A stretch of 22,635 nucleotides of DNA from contig JBFFXF010000103.1 in the NCBI GenBank assembly GCA_041569895.1, positions 1-22,635 of the forward strand, given 5' to 3'. This DNA is from JBFFXF01 sp041569895 (lineage in GTDB: Bacteria > Planctomycetota > UBA8108 > JACQVS01). Each line of letters opens with the position of its first letter. The stretch's first letter is position 1. The notes under the pieces were generated by a model. That model saw only the letters and a list, made by a program, of their open reading frames with translations. It had not been told where the DNA came from and did not search any database. Positions 1-6,783 of this stretch are shown in pieces. Both the position numbers and the translations under genes were made by a program.

Positions 1-53
1 CTGTCTCGGACTCGGTCTCGGACTCCGACCGCTCGGTCCCGACTCGGACACGA
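1..53. repeat. Degenerate hexamer tract, C-rich arm
   Basis: The tract is made of imperfect CTCGGA/CTCGGT/CCCGAC-type six-base units on the plus strand and is cut by the window edge. It faces the G-rich tract at 74-127 across a spacer of about 20 bases, so the two could pair as an imperfect hairpin. No gene is seen in it. It belongs to the same repeat family as the tracts at 2692-2990, 5028-5090 and 17457-17914. Confidence 0.7.
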
Positions 54-73
54 AGATCACGTCGAGCGCTTTC

Positions 74-127
74 GGGCACGGGCACGGGCACGGGACCGGG
101 AACGGGACCGGGAAGGGGAAGGGGAGG
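74..127. repeat. GGGNNC hexamer tract, G-rich arm
   Basis: About nine consecutive six-base units of the form GGGCAC, GGGACC or GGGAAC decay into GGGGAA units. The tract lies 27 bases beyond the stop codon of the minus-strand FHA gene, so a transcript of that gene would read it as C-rich. It is the inverted partner of 1-53. No independent promoter or gene is visible. Confidence 0.85.
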
Positions 128-154
128 CGAGACCGGAACCCGACGGCGTCTCTC

Positions 155-856
155 TCAGTGCGGCACCGTCGCCCGCACCTTGAACCTCAGGATGGTGAAT
201 CCCAGGCGGATGAAATCGCCGTCCTTCAGCACCGTCTTGCGGATCTTCTCCCCGTTGACGACGGTGCCGTTCGAGCTCTGGTTGTCGGTGACGATGAAGT
301 GGTCGCCGACCATCGAGATGATGCAGTGCGAGCGGGAGACCTTCCCGTCGCGCAGGCGGAGGTCCGCGTTCGTGCTGCGGCCGATGACGAACTCCTCCTT
401 GCCCGCGAGCTCGAAAACCTTTCCCTTCTGGTCGCCCTCGACCACCTCGACGAGCGCGCGCGGGTCACCGGTCACCAGCGGCTCGACCGGAGCGGTCTTG
501 TCGGTCGACTTCGCGCCGCCGAGCTCGGGCGCGCTGGAAGCGATGCGGCCCGGGGTGTCGGCGTCGACCAGGTCGAATCGCATCTCGACGTTGCCGGCCT
601 TGATGATGTCGCCGCCCTTCAGCGTCACCTTCTCGAAGGTCTGGCCGTTGACCCAGGTGCCGCTCTTCGCTCCCTGGTCGTAAATGACGTAATCGGAGTC
701 GTTCCGGCAGATCCGGAAGTGGCTCATCGCGACGCTCGGGTCCTTGAGGAGCACGTGGTTCCCCTGCGAGCGACCACCCTCGAAGACGCTGAGGTTCTTC
801 AGCAGGAATGTCCCCTCGTCGGTGCCGCTGAGCAGCGAGATCATGCCGATCTTCAT
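155..856 (-). CDS. Double FHA-domain protein
   Basis: This is a 233-residue cytoplasmic protein with no signal peptide or membrane segment. It consists of two forkhead-associated domains, modules that bind phosphothreonine peptides. The N-terminal domain (about residues 15-95) keeps GRSQGN, SHF and SGTWVNG but is divergent. The C-terminal domain (about 130-228) is canonical, with IGRSTNADL, SRSH and SSNGTVVNG. The linker (about 100-128) is rich in Ala, Pro and Thr. I chose the ATG at 856 because FHA homology begins there and because the promoter at 984-1012 places transcription start near 977, downstream of the open frame's first start at 1012. No clear Shine-Dalgarno sequence is seen. It probably acts as an adaptor reading Ser/Thr kinase signals, but no kinase lies in the window. 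A hexamer tract follows the stop. Confidence 0.88.
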   Translation of the reverse strand: MKIGMISLLSGTDEGTFLLKNLSVFEGGRSQGNHVLLKDPSVAMSHFRICRNDSDYVIYDQGAKSGTWVNGQTFEKVTLKGGDIIKAGNVEMRFDLVDADTPGRIASSAPELGGAKSTDKTAPVEPLVTGDPRALVEVVEGDQKGKVFELAGKEEFVIGRSTNADLRLRDGKVSRSHCIISMVGDHFIVTDNQSSNGTVVNGEKIRKTVLKDGDFIRLGFTILRFKVRATVPH

Positions 857-983
857 CGAGCCGGTATCCGATTCCCAGTGCGAGAGCGGAAGACGTCGAC
901 ACGCCTCCGGGGCGAGTCGCCCGACCGGCGCCACGCATCGAGAAGACCCGACCGCGGCTCCGACAACACGGAGGCTCCAGCGA

Positions 984-1012
984 AGTCTATGACACTCCGC
1001 CCGGCGATTCAA
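984..1012 (-). promoter_or_regulatory. Sigma-70 promoter of the FHA gene
   Basis: On the minus strand, TTGAAT (1007-1012) and TAGACT (984-989) are separated by exactly 17 bases. The predicted start of transcription is near 977, leaving a leader of about 120 nt before the ATG at 856. The rest of 857-1117 shows no gene. Confidence 0.6.
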
Positions 1013-1117
1013 ATCGGGCCGGAAACCGCGTGTTTCTCGCTGGTTTCGTCGTCACGACGGGGCGCGGGGCGGGGATTATCAGCCCGTCGACCTCGCTTCG
1101 AGTGGGCGGGCGACGGG

Positions 1118-2464
1118 TCAGCGCGGGATCTGCGCGGGCGGCACGTCGTCGATGTCGGACTCGCACGTCAGGCGGTCCGGCGTCGGATCGAACCCCCGCT
1201 GGGGGAACGGCGGCGGGATGACCTCGCCGCGATCGAAGAGATAGAGGAGGATGTACAGGACATCGGCCAGGTCGACGCGTCCGTCGTCGTTGGCGTCCGC
1301 CGCCTTCTGGCAGCGCACCTCCTGGATCTGCAGCAACGCGTAGTTGACCACGCGAATGGCGTCGGTGATGTCGACCCGCCCGTCGATGGCGGCGTCGCCG
1401 CGAATGAAGGGCAGCTCGCCGGAGACCACCACCGATCCGTCGACCAGGAGCGGCAGCACGCTGTTGTTGTCGATCGTGAAGATGTTCTTTTTCGGCGGCT
1501 TGCCGAGCCCGTCGACCAGCCTGAGATCGATCTCGGTCTCGAACGGGCGTTCCGGGTCGACCACGGGCGGCACGACGAAATCGGCCCTGGCGATGGTCAG
1601 TCCGAGCCCGCTCGCGGGAATGAGCTGATTCTCGAAGGGCGGCAGGATGTCGAGCAGCACGCCGAGAATGAACGTGCCGCTCTCGTTGTCGATCATCGGG
1701 TCGACGAACTCCGCCCCGACTGCGTCGGTGATGGTGTCGTCGACGTGCGCGCTGAGGACCTGCACGCGCTCCGGGTCGAACTGCATCGAGATGGTGAAGC
1801 CCTGCAGCGGATCGAGGTTGAACGCGGCGAAGTCGAGCGTCGACACCTGCCCCGGCCGCACGGTCTCCCGGGTTTTCACCATGAGGACGTTCTCCTCGAA
1901 GATCGCCACGGATCCGTTTTCGAGCGCTGGCTCGATCCGCGTCGCGCCGTTGAAGATCGCCGCGGTGACCGGCGGGAAGCCGAGGCCGCTCCGCAGGGCG
2001 ACGACAAAGGTCTCCCCGGGCTCGAGCCCCTGGTTCATCTCGAAGTCGAGACGCGCCAGCGGCACCGAGCTGCCGACGGGGATGGCGTTATTGAACGGCG
2101 GCGACTCGTCGAGGGAGACACGCAGCGTCGCGAACCCGGCGGTGGAGATATTGTTCTCGAGGACGTCGAGACGCTTCCCCTCGAGCTCCGTGCCCCGGAA
2201 GGACACGCCGGTCATCCGCATGGCGCGGCGCGGGAACTCGACGCCGACCTGGAACGCGCGGATCGGCTGCGCGAGCTGCCCCGTCAACAACAGGGACACT
2301 TTCGCGCCGGGGATGGTCTTCGCGCTCGAGAGCGACAGCGCGTTCTCCTGCGCGTCCGCCCGACCGCACGCCATGGCGACGGCGCCGGCGACGAACAAAA
2401 CAAGAATGATGTGAATTGGATTGTCTCGACGTGAAGAGCGCGGGTTGAATGGCGTTCCGCTCAT
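1118..2464 (-). CDS. Secreted protein with two cohesin-like modules and a C-terminal dockerin-type repeat
   Basis: The 448-residue protein has an N-terminal signal peptide: a basic stretch, a hydrophobic core (about residues 18-33) and a likely signal peptidase I site after ADA. Two beta-rich modules follow, at about 40-190 and 195-350. Both have the cohesin/adhesin-like pattern of 'PG..V.L' followed by strands ending in 'ARLDFE' or 'ARADFV'. The C-terminal 90 residues hold paired calcium-binding EF-like loops typical of dockerin type I, RGDAAIDGRVDITDAI and ADANDDGRVDLADVLY. The C-terminal Cys pair resembles the tails of planctomycete-type dockerin proteins. The ATG at 2464 has GGGGTGA at good spacing. 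The partner and ligand are unknown. A role in surface adhesion or extracellular assembly is inferred from architecture only, and no glycosidase domain is seen. Confidence 0.8.
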   Translation of the reverse strand: MSGTPFNPRSSRRDNPIHIILVLFVAGAVAMACGRADAQENALSLSSAKTIPGAKVSLLLTGQLAQPIRAFQVGVEFPRRAMRMTGVSFRGTELEGKRLDVLENNISTAGFATLRVSLDESPPFNNAIPVGSSVPLARLDFEMNQGLEPGETFVVALRSGLGFPPVTAAIFNGATRIEPALENGSVAIFEENVLMVKTRETVRPGQVSTLDFAAFNLDPLQGFTISMQFDPERVQVLSAHVDDTITDAVGAEFVDPMIDNESGTFILGVLLDILPPFENQLIPASGLGLTIARADFVVPPVVDPERPFETEIDLRLVDGLGKPPKKNIFTIDNNSVLPLLVDGSVVVSGELPFIRGDAAIDGRVDITDAIRVVNYALLQIQEVRCQKAADANDDGRVDLADVLYILLYLFDRGEVIPPPFPQRGFDPTPDRLTCESDIDDVPPAQIPR

Positions 2465-2500
2465 GGGATTCACCCCGTTGTGCTCGCGCGCGCGCGTCCC

Positions 2501-2519
2501 TCGCGAGTTTCTCTCGCGA
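2501..2519 (-). other. Leader hairpin next to a (CG)6 run
   Basis: A perfect 7-bp stem with a 5-nt loop lies at 2501-2519 in the 5' leader of the dockerin-type gene, next to an alternating (CG)6 run at 2485-2496. The leader, from about 2652 to 2465, is unusually long at about 187 nt. No known riboswitch class is recognised. Confidence 0.4.
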
Positions 2520-2658
2520 TCTGGTTGTTCAGACCCCTCCCACTCGAGGACGCCCCCGCAGTCGAACGTCTCCAGCGCGCCGGGAGAGGCACGTTCCGTC
2601 CTCCCCAAACAGGCTGATCGAGAATCGGCTGCTCTGCCCCATCCTCGTCTGAATCCGA

Positions 2659-2687
2659 ATTTTAAGGGCCACGGCGGCGGGGGTCAA
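2659..2687 (-). promoter_or_regulatory. Sigma-70 promoter of the dockerin-type gene
   Basis: On the minus strand, TTGACC (2682-2687) is followed after 17 bases by TAAAAT (2659-2664), close to consensus. The predicted transcription start is near 2652. Confidence 0.7.
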
Positions 2688-2691
2688 TCTT

Positions 2692-2731
2692 TTCCGTGCC
2701 GGTCCCGGACCCGGACCCGGACCCGGTCCCG
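2692..2731. repeat. Hexamer tract, C-rich arm
   Basis: Tandem CCCGGA/CCCGGT six-base units occur on the plus strand, just upstream of the dockerin-type gene's promoter. The tract faces the G-rich tracts at 2782-2990, giving an inverted pair with a spacer of about 50 bases. Confidence 0.85.
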
Positions 2732-2781
2732 AAAACTCCGGCGTCGCTGCGATGGCCGTGCGCTGGCCGAGTCAGCGGCGT

Positions 2782-2990
2782 GGGAGACCGGGACCGAGAC
2801 CGAGACAGAGATCGGAGATCAGATTTTGCAACTGTCGAGTCCGAGTCCGATGGCCGATGCCGATGACCGGTGCCGAGACGAACCTTCCGCCTTCCTTGCC
2901 CCATTGGTGCCGTCGGAATCCGCCGGCGAAGTCGAGCAGCCTCGCCGGGCACGGGAACGGGAACGGGAACGGGGACGGGGCCGAGACCCG
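2782..2990. repeat. Hexamer tracts, G-rich arm in three blocks
   Basis: There are three blocks: 2782-2818 (GGGACC decaying to GAGACC), 2836-2880 (GAGTCC and GATGCC units) and 2946-2990 (clean GGGAAC units). Unrelated sequence separates them. The last block ends 12 bases beyond the stop of the minus-strand sigma-54 activator gene. The 2465-3002 gap holds these repeats and the promoter at 2659-2687 but no convincing gene. No remnant of a four-helix-bundle gene could be recognised between the arms. Confidence 0.8.
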
Positions 2991-3002
2991 ACCCCGAAGG
3001 GT

Positions 3003-4379
3003 TCACCGATGGATCTCGCTCGGCTCGATGCCGTACTTCTGGATCAGCCGGTAGAGCCGATTGCGGTCGATCTGGAGAAATCTGGCCGCTTGCACCTTCT
3101 TGCCGCCGGCCATGCGGAGGGCGTTGACGATGTGCGCGCGCTCGACGTCCGCGAGCGGGCGGAACTGCTCGACCTCGACCTCCCTGGCCTGCAGCTCCCT
3201 CGGCAGGTCGGCGGGGCCGATGACGTCCGGACCGAGCACGAACGCGTACTCGATGGCGTTCTGGAGCTCGCGGACATTGCCGGGGAAATCGTACGAGGTG
3301 AGGACCTCGAGCGCCCGCTCCGAGAGGCGCTTGCGCTTCTTCGACTCGCGTGAGAGGCGGTTGATGAAGTACTCCGCCAGCAGCGGCACGTCGGTGAGGC
3401 GCTTGCGCAGCGGCGGCACGTCGATGCGGATGGCGCTGATCCGGTAGTAGAGATCCTTTCGAAAGCTGCGGCTCTGGATCAACTCGCGCAGATCCCGATT
3501 GGTGGCGACGATCAGCCGCGCATGCCACGGCACCGGGCGATCGGCCCCGAGCGGGATGACCTCGCGCTCCTGGGTCGCGCGCAGCAGCTTCGCCTGGAGC
3601 TCGTGGGGGAGCTCCCCGATCTCGTCGAGGAACACTGTGCCCCGCCCGGCCGCGACGAAAAAGCCGTCACGATCGCTCTCGGCGCCGGTGAAGGCGCCGC
3701 GGAGTCGGCCGAAGAGCTGGTCCTCGAGCAGATTGGCGTTGATGGCGCCGCAATTGACGGCGATGAAGGGCTCTCCGGGCGAGCCGAGCTGGTGAATCGC
3801 GCGCGCCACGAGCTCCTTCCCGGTGCCGCTCTCGCCCTCGATCAGGATGCTCGTTCGCGGCGGCAGCTGGCCCGCCTTGCGGATCCTGTCGAAGAGCTGG
3901 CGCATCAGGGGGTGGCTCCCGACCATGCCGAAGCAGTGCCCCTCCTTGCGCGCGATCTCGTCGTCGAGCTGCTGGGAGTTGCTCTCGTACGACCTGAGCT
4001 CGTCGATCTTCCGCAGCGTGGCGACGAGCTCCTCGGAGGAGAGCGGCTTCAGGAGGTAGGAGAAGGCGCCCTGGTTGACCCAGTCGACCCCCCGCTCGAT
4101 CGACTGGAAGTCGGCGAGCGCGATGATCTGGGTCTCGGGGTTGAGCTCCTTGATGCCCCGCACGAAGCGGCCAGCCTCGATCTCCGGCATCTGCACGGAG
4201 CAGACCACCACATCAACGGCGGCGGCTCTGTCCCCGGCGCCCTTCTCGATGAAGGCGAGCGCCTCGTCGACGCTCCGGAAGGCGTCGACCTGCACGTTCG
4301 AGGCGCCGATCTCGGCCCGGAGCCTCTCGAGGACGGCTGCCTCCGTGTCGACGGCGACGACCCGCTGGATCGACTTCAT
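3003..4379 (-). CDS. NtrC-family sigma-54 activator with degenerate receiver domain
   Basis: The 458-residue protein has receiver, AAA+ and Fis-type helix-turn-helix domains in the usual NtrC order. The central domain (about 148-390) is intact: Walker A GESGTGKE (182-189), the sigma-54 contact loop GAFTGA (228-233), Walker B GTVFLDE (247-253) and the arginine-finger segment RKDLYYR (308-314). The C-terminal helix-turn-helix is at about 415-452. The N-terminal domain keeps the fold and Lys111 but has Ser61 where the phosphoacceptor Asp belongs (CSVQMPE instead of the usual LDxxMP). It also has a DTE acidic pocket and Ala in place of the conserved Thr/Ser. It is therefore probably not controlled by ordinary Asp phosphorylation. 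No histidine kinase is adjacent. The ATG is preceded by GGGGTGA. Its target promoters are unknown. Confidence 0.93.
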   Translation of the reverse strand: MKSIQRVVAVDTEAAVLERLRAEIGASNVQVDAFRSVDEALAFIEKGAGDRAAAVDVVVCSVQMPEIEAGRFVRGIKELNPETQIIALADFQSIERGVDWVNQGAFSYLLKPLSSEELVATLRKIDELRSYESNSQQLDDEIARKEGHCFGMVGSHPLMRQLFDRIRKAGQLPPRTSILIEGESGTGKELVARAIHQLGSPGEPFIAVNCGAINANLLEDQLFGRLRGAFTGAESDRDGFFVAAGRGTVFLDEIGELPHELQAKLLRATQEREVIPLGADRPVPWHARLIVATNRDLRELIQSRSFRKDLYYRISAIRIDVPPLRKRLTDVPLLAEYFINRLSRESKKRKRLSERALEVLTSYDFPGNVRELQNAIEYAFVLGPDVIGPADLPRELQAREVEVEQFRPLADVERAHIVNALRMAGGKKVQAARFLQIDRNRLYRLIQKYGIEPSEIHR

Positions 4380-4531
4380 CGCGCGGTCACCCCGACCCCT
4401 CCCGTCACGACCCGAGCCCGGTAAGGAGTTTCGAACTCGTGCTCAAAACCACTTCAGAGTAAGACGACCCACAGTGACGGATATATGGAACCTCCCTAAT
4501 ATTCACACGCCCTGATCCAACATATGAGAAA

Positions 4532-4559
4532 ACAATAACCGAGCATGACACGATCGCAA
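4532..4559 (-). promoter_or_regulatory. Possible promoter of the sigma-54 activator gene
   Basis: On the minus strand, TTGCGA (4554-4559), 16 bases, then TATTGT (4532-4537). It lies downstream of the intrinsic terminator at 4647-4681 and would give a leader of about 145 nt. The surrounding sequence (4440-4550) is clearly more AT-rich than its neighbours, as expected for a promoter region. Confidence 0.4.
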
Positions 4560-4646
4560 GAACTTTTCCGGGTCAGGGAGCGCCGGGTGCGCCCCTGGCG
4601 CGGGAGGCGCGGCGCCGCGTGGAGGGAGTCATGGAGGGTGAAGGAC

Positions 4647-4681
4647 AATAAAAAAGGACCCGTTCCGTACGGAACGGGCCC
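4647..4681 (-). terminator. Intrinsic terminator
   Basis: A 13-bp stem (4656-4681) with one A-C mismatch contains a perfect 20-base palindrome centred on GTAC. On the minus strand it is followed directly by TTTTTTATT. It is the only classical Rho-independent terminator I see in the window. It ends the transcript that starts near 4906. Confidence 0.9.
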
Positions 4682-4906
4682 CTGGAACGTGGGTTGGGGG
4701 CGTTCTCTTGATCTCGACTCGAAACGCGTTCCGAATCGACCCCCGGACGCCACGCGGGCGACCCCGCGTGGGCCCACGGCTTTCCCCTCCGGATCTCGAC
4801 CGTGCGCCCGGACAACCCGACTCGTCAACGCGCTCCCGGCGGCGCTCCGGCGTCGTGTCACGCTGCCGAGGAGGCTGCCGAAAAACGTCGTTTCTCCAAC
4901 GGAGTC
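4648..4906 (-). ncRNA. Candidate structured noncoding RNA, family not recognised
   Basis: A minus-strand transcript of about 255 nt is predicted between a near-consensus promoter (4912-4940) and the intrinsic terminator (4647-4681). Three strong hairpins form its 3' half: 4750-4771 (9 perfect base pairs, 4-nt loop), 4714-4739 (about 11 base pairs with two G-U wobbles) and the terminator stem. The 5' half (4780-4905) is GC-rich with weaker stems. No convincing coding frame with a ribosome-binding site lies in it, and the open frames there run through the terminator. Features of 6S, SRP, tmRNA, RNase P, tRNA and T-box RNAs were looked for and not seen. It is transcribed toward the sigma-54 activator gene but ends about 270 nt before it, so a stand-alone RNA is more likely than a simple leader. 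Confidence 0.65.
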
Positions 4907-4911
4907 ACTGA

Positions 4912-4940
4912 AGAATAGGTTGAAACACGGGGAGCGTCAA
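4912..4940 (-). promoter_or_regulatory. Strong sigma-70 promoter of the noncoding RNA
   Basis: On the minus strand, TTGACG (4935-4940) and TATTCT (4912-4917) are separated by 17 bases. The predicted transcription start is at 4905 or 4906. It lies 220 bases beyond the serA stop, so it is not needed for any protein gene of the upstream operon. Confidence 0.75.
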
Positions 4941-5027
4941 TGGTCAAAATGTGTCAGTGATCGCGGGTGGAGAGGGGCATTTTGAAGGGGTCCCACAGAG
5001 TCCACGGATCGAGAAGAACCCCCCAAC

Positions 5028-5090
5028 TCGTCCTCGTCCTCGTCCTCGGTCCCGTCCCCGTTCCCGTTCCCGTGCCCGTGCCCGTACCCG
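5028..5090. repeat. Hexamer tract, C-rich, single arm
   Basis: CTCGTC units turn into CCCGTT/CCCGTG units over about ten repeats on the plus strand. It lies 71 bases beyond the stop of serA. Unlike the other loci, no clear G-rich partner is found nearby. Read as protein it gives low-complexity Arg/Pro/Ser, which is an artefact. Confidence 0.85.
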
Positions 5091-5160
5091 AAAGGCTCCT
5101 CGACTCCGCTGGCGAGACTCTGCAAACGACGACTCTGAATCGTCTCGAGTCCGCCCCCCC

Positions 5161-6762
5161 TCACGGCAGGCGGGCGAGACGGGCCCAGAGGATGCCCTCG
5201 AGCTTCTCGAGGTCGGCGGGGATCGAATCCGGCACCGGCGGGTCGAGGTTGAGGAGGGCGACCGCCGTGCCGCCGGATCGATCGCGCCCCAGCGACATGT
5301 AGGAGATGTTGACGTTCTTCTCGGCCAGCGCCCTGCCGAGCACGCCGATCATACCGGGCCTGTCCTCGTTCCTCACCAGCAGGAGCAGCCCCTCGAGGAC
5401 GGCGTCGAACTGGTAGTCGTCGAGCGAGACGAGGCGGAGGCCGCGCTGGCCGCGGATCGAGCCGCCGACCTCGCGGACCGCGCCGCCCGCGAAGACCTGC
5501 ACCTTGATCATCTGGTGAAAGTAGCGGCTGCGCCCCTCGCTCGACTCCTCGACGATCAGGCCCATGTCCGACGCCAGGTGGTGCGCATTGACGCTGTTGA
5601 CCGGCTGGGCTGCCCGCTCGCCGAGGAAGCCGCAGAGCACCGCCGAGGAGAGGTGCCGCTGGATCTCGCTGTCGAGCGCGTCGCCGAAGAACCGCACGCG
5701 GATCTTGGTGGGGTTGCCCTCGAGCAGCTGGGACTGGAGCTGGCCGAGACACTCTGCGAGTCGGGAGTACGGCGCCACGCGCTCCCGCAGCTCGGGGTCG
5801 AGGACCACCGTGTTCACGGGGCTGGTCAGCCGGCCGGTCTCCAGGAACTCGACGATCTGGCGCGCCGCGCTGGTGGCGACGTTCTGCTGCGCCTCCCGCG
5901 TCGAGGCGCCGAGGTGCGGGGTCGCGATCACCCGCGGGTGCTTGATCAACTCGGTGAGCCCCGGCGGCTCGGTCTCGAAGACGTCGAGCGCGGCCCCGCC
6001 GATCGTGCCGTCCCGCAGGGCGTCGAGCAGCGCGGCCTCGTCGAGGACTCCCCCACGCGCGCAGTTGACGATCAGCATCCCCGGCCGGGCGGCGGCGAGC
6101 ACGGCGCGCGAGACGAGGTTACGGGTCTCGGCCGATCTCGGCACGTGCAGGGTCAGGAAGTCGACCCCCTTCACCAACTCCTCGACCGACGGCACCAGCG
6201 CGATGCCGATCTCCTCGGCGATCGCCGGCGAGATGAACGGGTCGAAACCGACGGTTTTCATCCCGAGGGACGTCGCCATGTGGTGCACCTGGCGCCCGAT
6301 CTTGCCGAGCCCGACGATTCCCAGCGACTTGCCCAGGACCTCCTTGCCGATGAACGTCGAGCGGTCCCAGCCCCCCTCCCTCAGCCGGGCCGCCGCCTGC
6401 GGGATCTGGCGGCAGAGCGACAGCAGCATGGCGATCGCGTGCTCCGCGGCGGAGCGGGTGTTCCCCTCGGGGACGTTCTCGACGACGACGCCGCGGCGGG
6501 TCGCCTCGGTGACGTCGATGTTGTCGACTCCGACGCCGGCGCGGACGACGATGCGCAGGCGCTTGCATGCCCGGAGGACGGGCGCGTCGATCTTCGTCCC
6601 GCTGCGGACGATGATGGCGTCGACGTCGCGGGCGGCCGCGGTCTTGGCCTCGAGGTCGGCGCCGTGGACGTCGACCACCTCGACGTTCTCCGCGGCGGAG
6701 AGCACGTCGAGCGCGTCGCTCGAGAGCTCATCGACGATGAGGACTTTCTTCGCCTGGGCCAT
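5161..6762 (-). CDS. serA: D-3-phosphoglycerate dehydrogenase, long form
   Basis: It catalyses the NAD-dependent oxidation of 3-phosphoglycerate to 3-phosphohydroxypyruvate, the first step of serine synthesis in the cytoplasm. Its 533 residues match the long (type I) enzyme. Order of domains: a substrate-binding half, a Rossmann domain with LGIVGLGKIGRQV (147-159), catalytic Arg236 (NCARGG), Glu265 (VFETEPP) and His283 (TPHLGAST), an allosteric substrate-binding (ASB) domain (about 310-450), and a C-terminal ACT domain (about 455-533, LLLVRNEDRPGMIG). The ACT domain suggests serine feedback. It starts 21 bases after fabF and appears to be the last gene of the rpmF-fab operon, although no terminator follows. 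The ATG at 6762 is chosen because homology begins at once. Confidence 0.96.
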   Translation of the reverse strand: MAQAKKVLIVDELSSDALDVLSAAENVEVVDVHGADLEAKTAAARDVDAIIVRSGTKIDAPVLRACKRLRIVVRAGVGVDNIDVTEATRRGVVVENVPEGNTRSAAEHAIAMLLSLCRQIPQAAARLREGGWDRSTFIGKEVLGKSLGIVGLGKIGRQVHHMATSLGMKTVGFDPFISPAIAEEIGIALVPSVEELVKGVDFLTLHVPRSAETRNLVSRAVLAAARPGMLIVNCARGGVLDEAALLDALRDGTIGGAALDVFETEPPGLTELIKHPRVIATPHLGASTREAQQNVATSAARQIVEFLETGRLTSPVNTVVLDPELRERVAPYSRLAECLGQLQSQLLEGNPTKIRVRFFGDALDSEIQRHLSSAVLCGFLGERAAQPVNSVNAHHLASDMGLIVEESSEGRSRYFHQMIKVQVFAGGAVREVGGSIRGQRGLRLVSLDDYQFDAVLEGLLLLVRNEDRPGMIGVLGRALAEKNVNISYMSLGRDRSGGTAVALLNLDPPVPDSIPADLEKLEGILWARLARLP

Positions 6763-6783
6763 CGCGATCCCGGGTGGGGACGG

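Noticed and set aside
158..2434. Very long plus-strand open frame antisense to the FHA and dockerin-type genes
   Set aside because: It is a by-product of high GC third-position bias opposite real genes. Its product is Arg/Asp/Val-rich with no domain.
2692..2990. CRISPR array
   Set aside because: Units are six bases with no unique spacers, and no cas genes are present.
2662..3528. Minus-strand open frame rich in Ser-Arg and Pro-Val repeats
   Set aside because: It is translated hexamer repeat joined to a shadow frame of the sigma-54 activator.
4648..4906. 6S, SRP, tmRNA, RNase P RNA or T-box leader
   Set aside because: I found no long end-to-end pairing (6S), no SRP GGAAGC-type loop, no tRNA-like end, no RNase P GAGGAAAGUCC core and no T-box GGUGG motif. 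A covariance search could overturn this.
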